A DNA stretch of 64,000 nt from Edaphobacter dinghuensis (lineage in GTDB: Bacteria > Acidobacteriota > Terriglobia > Terriglobales > Acidobacteriaceae). The stretch is taken from assembly GCF_014640335.1 (NCBI RefSeq), contig NZ_BMGT01000001.1, positions 186,001-250,000 on the forward strand. Direction: 5' to 3'. Positions 43,744 to 53,679 of the stretch are shown here, piece after piece. Position numbers and translations under genes: made by a program. How positions within the stretch are numbered: the stretch's first letter is position 1; every line of letters starts with the position of its first letter. Below the pieces are notes generated by a model. The model worked only from the letters and a program-made list of their open reading frames with translations. It was not told the DNA's origin and ran no database searches.

Positions 43744-44010
43744 CTAAACGGTGTGGGTTGAGGTTCTATTTTTCCGCAGAGCTTCCACCACCAGACCGAT
43801 CAGAGCGTAGGTAGCAGCATTCGCAATAAGAACCTGATACATGCTCACTGGGAGCGAGCGGACGAAGATAATGAGACAACTGATGCCGGCGAATAGCCAT
43901 ACATCATGCATCCGCTCGTTGGTGTACGGAGCCGTTGCCAGGACACAGAATGCCCAGAAGACTGCAATGAGAAAGCCCACAACTGCCCACATCGCAATTC
44001 GGTTTTTCAT
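43744..44010 (-). CDS. small membrane protein of unknown family
   Basis: An 88-residue protein with three hydrophobic segments (about 6-24, 38-52 and 60-78), for example AVVGFLIAVFWAFCVLATA, and a basic tail RKNRTSTHTV. Start ATG 44010 has AGGAG 7-8 bases before it. I recognise no family. It is convergent with the bactofilin gene and shares the end of its terminator region. Confidence 0.75.
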   Translation of the reverse strand: MKNRIAMWAVVGFLIAVFWAFCVLATAPYTNERMHDVWLFAGISCLIIFVRSLPVSMYQVLIANAATYALIGLVVEALRKNRTSTHTV

Positions 44011-44129
44011 GGTGCCGCTCCTACACTTCCCTGCTCGAATAGCCGGGAAGTGCCAGTCGGTTAGATATCGTAGTCCGAATCTGCACAGGTTGCATCTTGT
44101 GGATGCAAGCAGAGATCGAAGCGAAATCC

Positions 44130-44522
44130 CTAGATATGACCAAGATTGCGGACGATACTGAAGATAGCGGCGAGGGCCAAAGTTATATACACGGCAGAGT
44201 GTGGTAACCGCGGCACTTGCAAAGGTTCGCGACGAAGGAAGCGGCGATAGCAGATCGCACCATAGATCGCGGCAAACGGCGTCAGCATCGTCGTAAGCAT
44301 ATTCAACCGCATAGCTTCAGCAACGCGCCCGTGCAACAGCGCGGCCAACGCCCGCGTCGCCCCGCAGCCAGGGCATTGCACATGAAGAGAGCGATAGATC
44401 GGGCACGCCGGATAGAACGTGTAACTCTCCGGCGGAAAGCGCAGCAACACACCAACGGCAATGGCGACGACAGCAAGCGGTGCTGCCGCCCGCCCGATGG
44501 CTGCGAGCCGCGCGCGTGTCAT
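44130..44522 (-). CDS. DUF2752 membrane protein
   Basis: A 130-residue protein with the diagnostic motif CPGCGATRA at about residues 50-58 and two to three transmembrane helices around it (AAPLAVVAIAVGVLLRF and the C-terminal ALAAIFSIV). The family has no established function. Its ATG uses the last base of the upstream gene's stop (TGATG), a one-base overlap, so translation is probably coupled. An upstream GTG codon one triplet earlier is less likely as start. Confidence 0.88.
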   Translation of the reverse strand: MTRARLAAIGRAAAPLAVVAIAVGVLLRFPPESYTFYPACPIYRSLHVQCPGCGATRALAALLHGRVAEAMRLNMLTTMLTPFAAIYGAICYRRFLRREPLQVPRLPHSAVYITLALAAIFSIVRNLGHI

Positions 44523-45223
44523 CACCGCACCGCGTTCCGGTAGCGCAGCGTCTCCTTCATCTCATTGATGCGGTTGAGCTTGTACTGAAAATAAATGCCG
44601 CCGAAGAAGAAGGTCATCACCGCGCTCAGACGCAGGCCAAACGGCTCCGCGACGTTATAGTGCTTCTCGAGCGTGTCGCGCAGGCTGAAGCGGGCGATCA
44701 GCCTCACGATCCACGTCGCCAGCCCGACCAGGCCGCCTAAGATGCTCTGGTGCGGATGCTGATGATGCACCGTCGCAATCACATTACCGTAAGACCCGCC
44801 GAAGTTAAGCACGATGAGCACAGTGGCAATGATGTAGTACATCAGCGCCTGGCTCGTCGGCTGTATCCGCTTAGCCCAGGAAGCAATGACTAGGTTCCAG
44901 ACAACAACGAAGAGGCCACAGGTAAGAAAACCAAGCAGAAGCTCAAGTCCCCAATTAAGGTTCGGCGCATCCTGATACGTGCCGGCAGCAGGCTGCGCAT
45001 AGGCAGCCGCAGATGGCTGCGCGTACGGGGTTGAAGAGGAATAACCCGGCGCCGCTCCTGAAGACGATGTTCCCAGAATCTGCGAGACCGGCACCCACTC
45101 CGTCATCTCCTCGCTCTTGGCCAGGTCGGTATACAGAATGTGATTGGAGGCGACATAGCGCTGAAGATCTTCAAGAGTGTAGGGGCCATACATCTGGCCG
45201 TTGCGTGACACCTGGTATTGCAT
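44522..45223 (-). CDS. GYF_2/DUF4339 domain membrane protein
   Basis: A 233-residue protein. The N-terminus QYQVSRNGQMYGPYTLEDLQ is a GYF_2 (DUF4339) domain, followed by a Pro/Ser/Ala/Tyr-rich linker (GYSSSTPYAQPSAAAYAQ) and about four membrane segments with DUF4234-like character. Start at ATG 45223 with AGGAGCG as ribosome site; the frame is open another 31 codons upstream. It is the first gene of a pair with DUF2752 and divergent from the GH106-like gene. The role is unknown. Confidence 0.83.
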   Translation of the reverse strand: MQYQVSRNGQMYGPYTLEDLQRYVASNHILYTDLAKSEEMTEWVPVSQILGTSSSGAAPGYSSSTPYAQPSAAAYAQPAAGTYQDAPNLNWGLELLLGFLTCGLFVVVWNLVIASWAKRIQPTSQALMYYIIATVLIVLNFGGSYGNVIATVHHQHPHQSILGGLVGLATWIVRLIARFSLRDTLEKHYNVAEPFGLRLSAVMTFFFGGIYFQYKLNRINEMKETLRYRNAVR

Positions 45224-45462
45224 ACTGGCGCTCCTGTCGATAACGAATGCTACGCACAAATCCGTAGAGTGATGAAAACACGGAGCGCGCTTCTGCACAA
45301 TACGATTTCCCCGCAAGGATGGTTCGCTGAACTTCTCAAAAATTGCGAAAGACGAGTTCCTTGAATGAAATAGTTTCCAAACCCTATCCCAACCCTGTAT
45401 AAATCTGCTGAACAGTATTTGGCTGCGGATACCGCCGCCACACCTGAAAGACGGGACGATTC

Positions 45463-47673
45463 ATGAAGAAGATGTTTGTAACCGCACTGGCCTCGCTGAT
45501 CTCGATCAGCGCTCTGGCCCAGCAGCCCTGGCAAAAGATACAGATGCCGACAGCGGCCAGCGTGCAACAGTCATGGCTCAATCCCCCATCGGAGTACGGT
45601 CCTGAGCCTTACTACGGGTTGAACGGCGCGGTAAACCAGCAGGTCATCGAGCGCGATCTCGACACCATGAAGTCGCTGGGCTATCGCGCGGTCACGGTAC
45701 AGGCCGGGTTCGGCATGCCCTTCGCATATCTCTCGCCGGAGTACTTCCAGTTCTTCCGCATGTTCGTCGAGCAGGCGAAAAAACGCGACATGCGTGTGTG
45801 GATCGTAGACGACGCCGGATATCCCAGCGGATTCGCCGGAGGCAAATTTACACAGCTAAAGCCCGAGCTGCGAATGCAGGCGCTTGAGGTCGCGCAGAGG
45901 ATTCCCGCCAAGGGCAGCGACACAATCCAAGCAGCCGTAGGCCCCAACACCGTCGCCGTAACTGCGGTTGATGCAGCCGGCAAGACTGTAACCATTCCAG
46001 TAACAAATAATGCGATCACATGGACTGCCCCGGCAGGCGATTGGACCGTCCTAGTGGTCGAGCATCAGTTCAGGACCTCACCGACGCGGTCGGACACTAA
46101 CCCTACGCACAAAAAAGACGGCACGCAATCGCTCGAAGACTACATGGACCCCGCAGCGACCGAGCAGTATCTCCAGTTCACGCACGAGCAGTATAAAAAG
46201 GCCGTCGGCGACGAGTTCGGCGAGACCATCCTCGGCTTTCGCGGAGACGAGCCCGACTACTCCATCTCCGGTCTACCGTGGACACCGAAGTTCTTCTCTC
46301 GATTCGAACAGGTCAAGGGCTACGACATTCGTCCCTACGTCGCCACGTTCCTCTTGCCAAAAGGAACAGCGATGACCGAGACCCAGCGCCGCGCCAAAGC
46401 CGACTACTACGACGTCTTCTCGCAGATGTTTCGCGACGGCTTCTTCAAGCCGCAGGGAGAGTGGTGCGCGGCCAACCACCTCGAATATCAGGTGCACCTG
46501 AACCATGAAGAGATGGAGATGGCATTAACGCACAGCGAAGGCGACTTCCTGCGCGACATGAAGTACGTCGAAGTACCCGGCATCGATGCCATCTGGCACC
46601 AGATCTGGACCGATACCATCTCCGATTATCCGCGGCTTGCCTCATCGGCGGCACACGTCTACGGCCATCCGCGCGCCTTCACCGAGAGCTTCGCGGCCTA
46701 CCGGCCAGCCCCCGACGTCACCATGGCCCGCTACATCCTGAACGAGCAGTTCGTGCGCGGCGTCAACCTAATCGAGACGATGTACTACCCTGCCACGACT
46801 GGCGCACGCGGTGGCCCGGCGGCCTACATGAAAGATCCGGCCTACCCTGCGCTGCTGACCTATGTGCGACGCATGAGCTATCTGCTGTCGATGGGCGAGC
46901 CCGCGTCGTCTGTCGCACTGCTCATTCCTTCGAGCTCGATGTGGCTGGGCGATACCGCCTCCGACGCAACCTTCGTCTCCACCGAGCGCCTGCTCTCCGA
47001 ACATCAAATCGACTTCGACATCGTCAATGAAGACGCCCTCGCAACCGATCTCAAGGCCAGCCACGGAACATTCGAGACGATGAGCGGCAATCAATACCGC
47101 ACCGTGATCGTTCCTGGCGCGGCAGTCCTCTCGCAGCAAGTGCTGGATCGCCTGCACACCTTCGCCGCAGGCGGAGGCAAGGTACTCTTCCTCGGCGGCA
47201 CACCATCGCTGATCGCAGGACGAACGATCCTCGATGCGCGAGCAGCTACGGCTGCGGACTTCGCATGGGCCACAACCGAAACCTCAGCACAGTTGCCCGA
47301 GACACCCACTCCGCCTGCTTATCCCCCAGCAGCACCACCGGCTCCGCAAGCAGCAGCTCCGGCAATTCTGCAAGCAGTGACAAATGCTGTGGGAGATCAG
47401 GACATATGGCTCACTTCACCGGATACATCCCTGCGCTGCATGACACGGCGGCTCAAGGACTCGTCCGTCTATCTCTTTTTCAACGAGAGCGCCGCGCCTA
47501 TCTCCGACGCAGTGAACTTCCGCAACGAGGGAGAGAACTCCCGGCAACTGGTCGAAGAGTGGGCCCCGGCTACCGGCGCGGTCTCATCCGTCGCCTCCAC
47601 CCGCGCCCCGGGAACGATGTCGGTGCAGTTAAAGCTCAAGCCTTACGAGACACGAGTGCTGATGGTGCGATAA
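45463..47673 (+). CDS. secreted GH106-like glycosidase (alpha-L-rhamnosidase family)
   Basis: A 736-residue exported protein with signal peptide MFVTALASLISISALA. The opening YYGLNGAVNQQVIERDLDTM and GYRAVTVQAG are typical of GH106, known for alpha-L-rhamnosidases, with a barrel including GFRGDEPDY and IDAIWHQIWTDTI. It is shorter than the usual GH106 of about 1000 residues and carries a Pro/Ala-rich linker at about 613-635 (TPTPPAYPPAAPPAPQAAAP) before the C-terminal beta domain. Catalytic glutamates are not identified by eye. Alone, with an AT-rich promoter region before it. Confidence 0.85.
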   Translation: MKKMFVTALASLISISALAQQPWQKIQMPTAASVQQSWLNPPSEYGPEPYYGLNGAVNQQVIERDLDTMKSLGYRAVTVQAGFGMPFAYLSPEYFQFFRMFVEQAKKRDMRVWIVDDAGYPSGFAGGKFTQLKPELRMQALEVAQRIPAKGSDTIQAAVGPNTVAVTAVDAAGKTVTIPVTNNAITWTAPAGDWTVLVVEHQFRTSPTRSDTNPTHKKDGTQSLEDYMDPAATEQYLQFTHEQYKKAVGDEFGETILGFRGDEPDYSISGLPWTPKFFSRFEQVKGYDIRPYVATFLLPKGTAMTETQRRAKADYYDVFSQMFRDGFFKPQGEWCAANHLEYQVHLNHEEMEMALTHSEGDFLRDMKYVEVPGIDAIWHQIWTDTISDYPRLASSAAHVYGHPRAFTESFAAYRPAPDVTMARYILNEQFVRGVNLIETMYYPATTGARGGPAAYMKDPAYPALLTYVRRMSYLLSMGEPASSVALLIPSSSMWLGDTASDATFVSTERLLSEHQIDFDIVNEDALATDLKASHGTFETMSGNQYRTVIVPGAAVLSQQVLDRLHTFAAGGGKVLFLGGTPSLIAGRTILDARAATAADFAWATTETSAQLPETPTPPAYPPAAPPAPQAAAPAILQAVTNAVGDQDIWLTSPDTSLRCMTRRLKDSSVYLFFNESAAPISDAVNFRNEGENSRQLVEEWAPATGAVSSVASTRAPGTMSVQLKLKPYETRVLMVR

Positions 47674-47700
47674 CTCCGAGAAAGATATTGCGCCACGGCA

Positions 47701-48315
47701 TCACTTCTCTGCGCGGAACGTCTTTCCCAGCTCGTTTTCACCCAGTCTGAAGTAGTGGCGAAAGTTGTAGATCAGCGGAGACCACTTGCCAGGATCGACA
47801 TAGTGATCGTCGATGACGAAGTCGCTGGCAACATGCACCTTTAAAACCTCGACCTCCGCCGCCACCGCTCCACCAAGCTGTGCCAGCTTCTCGCCTTCAA
47901 GGCGATGCAGCTTTCTAACCCGCGCCTCCATATGGACGGGGCACTCCTCGGCCCGCATCGGCTGCACTGCCTCACTCGCCAGCGGCGTCAGCCCGGCAAC
48001 TTCAAACTTATGCGGCTCATAGCGAAACTGCTTCTGCTTGATCTCAGGCACTGGGTCTTTGCCCGTCAGCGGAGCCAGCTTCTCCACCTCGCGCCACATA
48101 TCCGGCGAAGGCAGGTTCACCACACACTCCGGATGCCGCTCGAAGTTCTCCGCCGTCTTCGTCTCATCGAGCAGGCCCAGCATCAACGTCCACCCCAGTG
48201 CCCAGAACGAAGACATCGGAGCAAGGTTGGTACTGCCGTCCTCATTCAACGAGCTGATCAAAGCAACCGGCGTTCCAAAGTAAAGGATCTTGGGTTCAAT
48301 CGTCCGAAATTCCAT
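47701..48315 (-). CDS. flavin-reductase-like FMN-binding protein
   Basis: A 204-residue protein of the flavin reductase like domain (FMN-binding split barrel). Typical parts are PVALISSLNEDGSTNLAPMS near residues 17-35, then WTLMLGLLDETKTAENF and VVNLPSPDMW. Such proteins reduce flavin with NAD(P)H or bind FMN as oxidoreductases; substrate unknown. It is convergent with the GH106-like gene over a 27-base gap. Confidence 0.9.
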   Translation of the reverse strand: MEFRTIEPKILYFGTPVALISSLNEDGSTNLAPMSSFWALGWTLMLGLLDETKTAENFERHPECVVNLPSPDMWREVEKLAPLTGKDPVPEIKQKQFRYEPHKFEVAGLTPLASEAVQPMRAEECPVHMEARVRKLHRLEGEKLAQLGGAVAAEVEVLKVHVASDFVIDDHYVDPGKWSPLIYNFRHYFRLGENELGKTFRAEK

Positions 48316-48361
48316 ATGCCTGTTAAGATGCCGCAGCGCAACGAAGAATTCGCTTTATTAC

Positions 48362-48408
48362 AAAGAGCGCGAGCGCAGCTCCATGAATGGGCTACGCTCG
48401 CGCTCTTT
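48362..48408 (-). terminator. terminator after the first DUF3857 gene
   Basis: Perfect 14-bp arms AAAGAGCGCGAGCG/CGCTCGCGCTCTTT around 19 bases, starting about 20 bases after the stop at 48428. The A/T ends suit either strand. Confidence 0.85.
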
Positions 48409-48427
48409 GCAACTTAGGCTAGCGGGG

Positions 48428-50467
48428 CTAATTAGCTGCGCCAGCAGAAACGCCTGACGCCGGAGCAGAGATAAGCACAATGCTTCCCTGGTTATCCGTC
48501 TCCATCTTGGAGTAAAAGCTACGCAGTCCGGTGTACTCATTGGGAAGGAAGATGATAGTGCCCAGAGAGTAGTTCCGCCGAAAGGTGACGCTGGTAGGCG
48601 TGGAGGCCGTCGAAATATCGTAAGCCGCAAGATTCTGAAACTGGAGCTGGTCCTTCGTGGGCATCGATTCCACCTTCAGCGAAGCCGGAAAGCTGACACG
48701 AACTGCATCCTGGTCAACAAAGGCATAGTCGAAGTAAACCGGAATCTCTCGCTTCTCATGCGGAAAGCTCGGCTTCGCATTCACCTCGAAGATGTCCGCC
48801 GGAACAATCAGGCGCTTGCCCGTCGAAGAACCGATCTCCCCATGAACCATGAAGCTCACACGCAAAGGCTGTTCGTAGTCTGCAAGCTTGTCGATGGAGA
48901 CTACCTTAACGTCCATCCCCGCCGGCAGAAGATCTTCGACACTGGTGCGAAGATCGTGTTCGAGGCTCGTAGCATCTCCCTTAAGCGAGCGCTGCCGCCA
49001 ATACAAAGCGGGCGCTCCGATGTAGACCATCGTGATCTGTCCGGTGGCAACACCATGCACATCCATATTCAGATCGCCGACACGCTGAATGCGCGATGCG
49101 GTGTAAGGCTGCCCAGGAACCTTCGCAACCGTTGTGCCATCGTCGGTCTGGCGAAGCCCCTCGGCAAACGAGTGCTTCCAGGCCAGGCTTCCGTAAGGGC
49201 AGAACCGCGATCCGGGATCGAAGTATTGTTCCTTCCCGTCCACGTTGACGATCGCAAGATCGTCATCAAGCTGCCCAAGACTGAAGTAACTCGGCAGAAA
49301 TATATTCTTATCTCGATTTGTAACCGCGGCCACATAAGCCTTCATTCCGGCAGCGCGAACCATGGCAACAAAAAGATCGGAGAGCTGATCGCTGCTGCCG
49401 CGCTTACGCTCCCACACATCATCCGTCGAGCGAATGGGCTTGCCGCTATCGGCCTTCTCTTCCGCGTTGGTGTGTTCCCGTGTGAAGTCCGTGTTCTCAA
49501 GCTGCATGACCGCTGCATAGAGCTTGCGAAGCTTCTGCTCCTGCGTATCGGTCGGCAGCGTCAGAGTCTTGACGGCCGCTTCAACCCCGGGTCCGGGGCC
49601 AATGAACTTGTCATGCATCTTCGACCAGTATTTGCCCTCATTCTTCCAGAAGTCATCGCTGTTGCGGTACGGAGTGTAATAAAAGAGCACGCGATAGCTG
49701 AGGCTGGAGATGGGCGGCATATAGTCTTCGTTAGGCACGGGAGGGATATCGTGCACATTGAGCTCGAAGATCTGTTGCCCCGGATTGAAGTCAACCGCCG
49801 GCATCGTTGTGTGCTGCAGCTCGGTGCCGGCCGGAAGAATCGGAGTCCATGCAATCGCATTGGTGAGGTTGTGATGTCCATCGTTGCTGATCAACGTTTT
49901 ACTGGTCGGCCTCCACACATAGTGCGCCTTGCGGGTGTATAGGTCGGACTGGATATACCAGCGCGGTGCCATAAAAAAGTTGTCATCCAGGCGCTGGTCA
50001 TAGCGGTACTCGATGATGCTGCCTACTTCGACATCGGGCAGCGTAAAGACCTTGGCCATATACTTCGTGCCCTGCGACTTCTCGACTAGCTTCTGATAAG
50101 GCTTGCCGGTAAAAGGAATGATCGTTCCATCGGGATGGATCGTCCGTCCTTGGATCTCATCGATTGAGATGCTTCCATTATCGAAACTCGACGAGTATCC
50201 CAGCTCTACGTTGGCATACTTCTTACCGCTTTCAGTCAGCACCTTAAGCCGCTCGTAGACATGCATCGCATGCATCTTGTCTTCGGTAATCTCTTCGCGA
50301 TACAGATAGACCGCCGCAGCACCCGGAACCTCAGGCTGCGAGGTCATCGAAAGTTCTTCCGGCGTCGGCGTTATCCATTGCTCCGCCCGCGCTAACGGCG
50401 AGGACAGGATCAACAGAGCAGCAAAAAATACAGGGCAGAGAGCACGACAACCTGACAGGTGTTTCAT
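48428..50467 (-). CDS. DUF3857 protein with an inactive transglutaminase-like core
   Basis: A 679-residue exported protein with signal peptide FFAALLILSSPLARA, an N-terminal DUF3857 beta domain (about 40-230) and a transglutaminase-like domain. At the place of the catalytic Cys the sequence is KRGSSDQLSDLFVAMVRAAG, with Ser at 359, and at the His place DDLAIV, with Asp at about 403, so two of three catalytic residues are missing while the fold signature and YFDPG remain. It is therefore probably a binding or structural protein. Its intact paralogue is 51 bases upstream, same direction. Confidence 0.9.
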   Translation of the reverse strand: MKHLSGCRALCPVFFAALLILSSPLARAEQWITPTPEELSMTSQPEVPGAAAVYLYREEITEDKMHAMHVYERLKVLTESGKKYANVELGYSSSFDNGSISIDEIQGRTIHPDGTIIPFTGKPYQKLVEKSQGTKYMAKVFTLPDVEVGSIIEYRYDQRLDDNFFMAPRWYIQSDLYTRKAHYVWRPTSKTLISNDGHHNLTNAIAWTPILPAGTELQHTTMPAVDFNPGQQIFELNVHDIPPVPNEDYMPPISSLSYRVLFYYTPYRNSDDFWKNEGKYWSKMHDKFIGPGPGVEAAVKTLTLPTDTQEQKLRKLYAAVMQLENTDFTREHTNAEEKADSGKPIRSTDDVWERKRGSSDQLSDLFVAMVRAAGMKAYVAAVTNRDKNIFLPSYFSLGQLDDDLAIVNVDGKEQYFDPGSRFCPYGSLAWKHSFAEGLRQTDDGTTVAKVPGQPYTASRIQRVGDLNMDVHGVATGQITMVYIGAPALYWRQRSLKGDATSLEHDLRTSVEDLLPAGMDVKVVSIDKLADYEQPLRVSFMVHGEIGSSTGKRLIVPADIFEVNAKPSFPHEKREIPVYFDYAFVDQDAVRVSFPASLKVESMPTKDQLQFQNLAAYDISTASTPTSVTFRRNYSLGTIIFLPNEYTGLRSFYSKMETDNQGSIVLISAPASGVSAGAAN

Positions 50468-50518
50468 CTCGATTATTTCCTTCTTCTCTAAAAAATGCTG
50501 GCAAAAATACCGTTGCGT

Positions 50519-52513
50519 TCAACGTTTCTTGAGTACAGCGCGGCCCTGCTCATCCGCCTCGATGACTCCGGCCAGCTTCTGGAGATCGCCATACTCGTCG
50601 GATGGAATAGTAACCTTGCGAACCGTGTAGGTGCGTGTGTAGTGAAGCGTGTCGCCCTTAACCTCGATAGAGCTTTCATAAGCGGCAAAGCCGAGATCAA
50701 GCTTGACCGGGTCAGGCGTCTCATCGACGGTATAGCCCGGCGGCAGCTCGATGCTGAAGTCATCCGTCGCCTGCATCGTCTGCCGCAGATTGATCGGAAC
50801 CTTGCGTACCTTGCGGTCCGTCTCGAGACCATCGCTGCCAAGCACCCGCGGGCGCACCATCAGCAGCGGTCCCATGGCCTTCGCAAAGTGGTCGGCAGTC
50901 AATGAGTACGAAGTGGTCAGCTCCTTGCCCAGCGTTGCCGCATTCTGCACCGCAAAGCCGGAGACGGAAAACGTGGTGAAGTCCCTTCCAAGGCTGTTGT
51001 CGAGAAAGTCGCTCTGATGCTTCGCATCTTCCATGACATACAATCGGCGTCGGCTCTCGGAGATATCGCCAAATCGCTTCTCAGTCACCGTTCCCTTCAG
51101 AGAGCCGTCCGGCTCAAGCTGAAAGTGCGCCGTCCGATGAATCGTATTGAGTGTCGGCGCCAGAACAGGCAGTGCAACAATCTGGCTCTGGTCACCCTCC
51201 AGCAGAAGTCCATAGCTTCCCTGAAGCCCGTGCTCAAGCTGGCCAAAGGGAGTCTTGTCCCACGTGGGATCGAAGATCAGATACTGGTGCCCGTTCTTCG
51301 CCGTGATGATGCTGTGCAGCTTTGGCGAGCTGTAGCCCTGCGGTATCTCGATCGCCGCGATCATATGATTGCCGACGATCGACGGCGCATCCGGATCGAT
51401 GACACCACGGCTCGTATCGACCATCATTAACGCCGAGTGGATGCCTACGCTCGAAAGCATCGCAGAGAGCAGCGTGGCCTTGTCCTTGCAGTCGCCATAA
51501 CGATTGCGAAAGATGTCGCCTGCAAAGTGCGGCTGATAGCCGCCGATGCCCATCTCGATGACAAAGTAGCGCACCTGGTCCTGTACAAACTCTGAGATGG
51601 CCTGCGCCTTGTCGTAGAAGTCGGCCTTGCCCGCAGTCAGCTCGCTGGCCTTCGCCGCAATCTCAGGCGTGGCCACAAGCCGGTCCTTCGCCAGCCCCTC
51701 ATACCACTCACCGATACTCTGCCACGTCCCATCCGTCTTCACCGGAACGTCCGCACCGAAATAATGCACCGTCATCCGTCCGGCCAGCGAGAGCTCCGAC
51801 GGACGATAGAGAACATGCTCGAGATTGATGGCGGGAACGTCCTTCATCTCCCATCGCCAGCGCTGGCTCTCAAGATCGGCAGCCTTCATCGGCTCATGAT
51901 GGGCCCACACCGTGCCAAAGCTATAGCCGAGCGGCAGCTCGAGAGTAAATGTCTGGCTCACACTCGGCAGATCGCCCTGGAAGAACCAGGTCTTTTCCGT
52001 CAGGAAGGGACGAATGCGCTGCTCATACTCGTAGGCAACCACGCCGCCAGGATCGCGGCCCGGCGCATCGGCGACCTTGACCTTATCGTCCTCAAAGAAA
52101 TCTCCCTGCCCCGGATAGCCATATTGGACGAACTCATTGTCCTTCATGGCATATTGGTGACCGTCAGGCCCGATGCTCCAGACATGCAGCGAAAGAATCT
52201 TGGTGTCTTTATCGAAGGGAACGGCAACGGTAGCGTCGTCCCGCCCTTGTGGCCGCAGAATCTTCACCACGCGGCGATAGTGCTCCGTGGCCTGGCCATT
52301 GGCCGCAACGCTGTAGGTGGTGTCATCGAGAAGTACAATTGCGTTGGTCTCAGCCGGGTAGTCCGGCAGCTTCTGCGCGGCAGCGTCGCGGACCCAGTCC
52401 GGAACGGTATCCTGCTTGGCGAAGCAGAATGGTGCGGCAGAGAGAAGAATCAGGACAACAGTCGCAAAGCGGTAGCGGCAGGCCCAGGAAGACGGTCCTA
52501 CATCGTGTGTCAT
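50519..52513 (-). CDS. DUF3857 protein with an intact transglutaminase-like domain
   Basis: A 664-residue exported protein (signal peptide VVLILLSAAPFCFA), with DUF3857 at about 40-240 and a transglutaminase/protease-like domain after it. The catalytic Cys is at 342 in RYGDCKDKATLLSAM, the His in GNHMIAAIE and the Asp in IFDPTWD, so it may be active. Substrate unknown. It is the upstream partner of the inactive paralogue, and the two likely form one transcript ending at the strong terminator after 48428. Confidence 0.92.
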   Translation of the reverse strand: MTHDVGPSSWACRYRFATVVLILLSAAPFCFAKQDTVPDWVRDAAAQKLPDYPAETNAIVLLDDTTYSVAANGQATEHYRRVVKILRPQGRDDATVAVPFDKDTKILSLHVWSIGPDGHQYAMKDNEFVQYGYPGQGDFFEDDKVKVADAPGRDPGGVVAYEYEQRIRPFLTEKTWFFQGDLPSVSQTFTLELPLGYSFGTVWAHHEPMKAADLESQRWRWEMKDVPAINLEHVLYRPSELSLAGRMTVHYFGADVPVKTDGTWQSIGEWYEGLAKDRLVATPEIAAKASELTAGKADFYDKAQAISEFVQDQVRYFVIEMGIGGYQPHFAGDIFRNRYGDCKDKATLLSAMLSSVGIHSALMMVDTSRGVIDPDAPSIVGNHMIAAIEIPQGYSSPKLHSIITAKNGHQYLIFDPTWDKTPFGQLEHGLQGSYGLLLEGDQSQIVALPVLAPTLNTIHRTAHFQLEPDGSLKGTVTEKRFGDISESRRRLYVMEDAKHQSDFLDNSLGRDFTTFSVSGFAVQNAATLGKELTTSYSLTADHFAKAMGPLLMVRPRVLGSDGLETDRKVRKVPINLRQTMQATDDFSIELPPGYTVDETPDPVKLDLGFAAYESSIEVKGDTLHYTRTYTVRKVTIPSDEYGDLQKLAGVIEADEQGRAVLKKR

Positions 52514-52666
52514 CAGGCCTCGTACATCCCACCTTTCCCGAGGGAAGGGTGGAATTCAAATCCAATATTGAATGCGTGCGAAAGTTATACGACGGCAGGG
52601 CCTTCGGATCAAGACAAAACTACACGGAGAGCGCCACTCAAACGAGTGAACAGCCGATTCGGGAAT

Positions 52667-53590
52667 TTAAGCCAGCCCGGTGCTCTGCGCCTGCTCGTGC
52701 GCGTGATAGCTCGACCGCACCAGCGGCCCGCTCTCCACGTGCCTGAAGCCCATCCCCAGCGCCTCGTGCTTCAAAAACGCGAACTCCTCCGGCGTGTAGT
52801 ACCGCGCCATCACCAGGTGGTCGCGCGACGGCCGCAGATACTGCCCAATCGTCAGAATATCCACCTTGCGGTCGGCCAGATCGCGGAAGACCGCAAGGAG
52901 CTCGTGCATCTCTTCACCCAGACCCACGATGATGCCCGTCTTCGTCACGATCGACTCGCCTGTCTCCGCCGCAATCTCCTTGGCCTGTTCGAGAAAACGC
53001 AGTGACCGCTCATACCGTCCGCCGCTCTTCGCCACACGATAAAGCCGCGGAACCGTCTCGATATTGTGGTTCAGAATCTCGGGCTTCGCCGCCACCACCA
53101 TCCGCAGCGACTCTTCCACGCCCTGAAAGTCCGGAGTCAGAATCTCCACCCTGCAGCCCGGTGCCTGCAACCGGATCTCTTCAATCACCTTCACAAACGC
53201 CTGCGCCGCGCCCACGTTATCGTCATCGCGGTTCACGCTGGTAATCACGGCATGGGCCAACCCCAGCTGCGCCACGGCATAAGCCACCCGCCGCGGCTCG
53301 TCAAAGTCAATCGGCTCTGGCCTGCCCTTGGGCACCGCGCAAAATCCACAGCGCCGCGTGCACAAGTTGCCCAGCATCATAAAGGTCGCAGCCTTCTGGT
53401 TCCAGCACTCGCCGATGTTCGGGCAATGCGCGCTCTCGCAGACCGTATGCAGGTTCAGCTCGCGCGCCATCTTCTTCAACGCATGGAAGGTCTCGCCCAT
53501 CGGAGCCTTGGCCTTCAGCCACTCGGGCTTGGGAGCCGGCTTCCGCGGCGACAAATCAATCTGCACCAGCTCAGCAGTCGGAGTCATCAT
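52667..53590 (-). CDS. lipA: lipoyl synthase
   Basis: Radical SAM enzyme that inserts two sulfur atoms into octanoyl-E2/H proteins. The auxiliary cluster Cys set is CESAHCPNIGEC (about residues 51-62) and the radical SAM cluster CTRRCGFC (about 77-84). The C-terminal RSSYHA motif that binds the auxiliary cluster is present. Length 307 is normal. Translation starts at tandem ATGs. It lies 89 bases downstream of iscX in the same direction. lipB is not visible in the window. Confidence 0.97.
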   Translation of the reverse strand: MMTPTAELVQIDLSPRKPAPKPEWLKAKAPMGETFHALKKMARELNLHTVCESAHCPNIGECWNQKAATFMMLGNLCTRRCGFCAVPKGRPEPIDFDEPRRVAYAVAQLGLAHAVITSVNRDDDNVGAAQAFVKVIEEIRLQAPGCRVEILTPDFQGVEESLRMVVAAKPEILNHNIETVPRLYRVAKSGGRYERSLRFLEQAKEIAAETGESIVTKTGIIVGLGEEMHELLAVFRDLADRKVDILTIGQYLRPSRDHLVMARYYTPEEFAFLKHEALGMGFRHVESGPLVRSSYHAHEQAQSTGLA

Positions 53591-53679
53591 TAATGATTGT
53601 ATCGAGTCGTCAGAAAAACGATCCTACCCATTCACCGGAAACGCCGGTATCCGCACGCTTTAACCCATCCGAATGCGAT

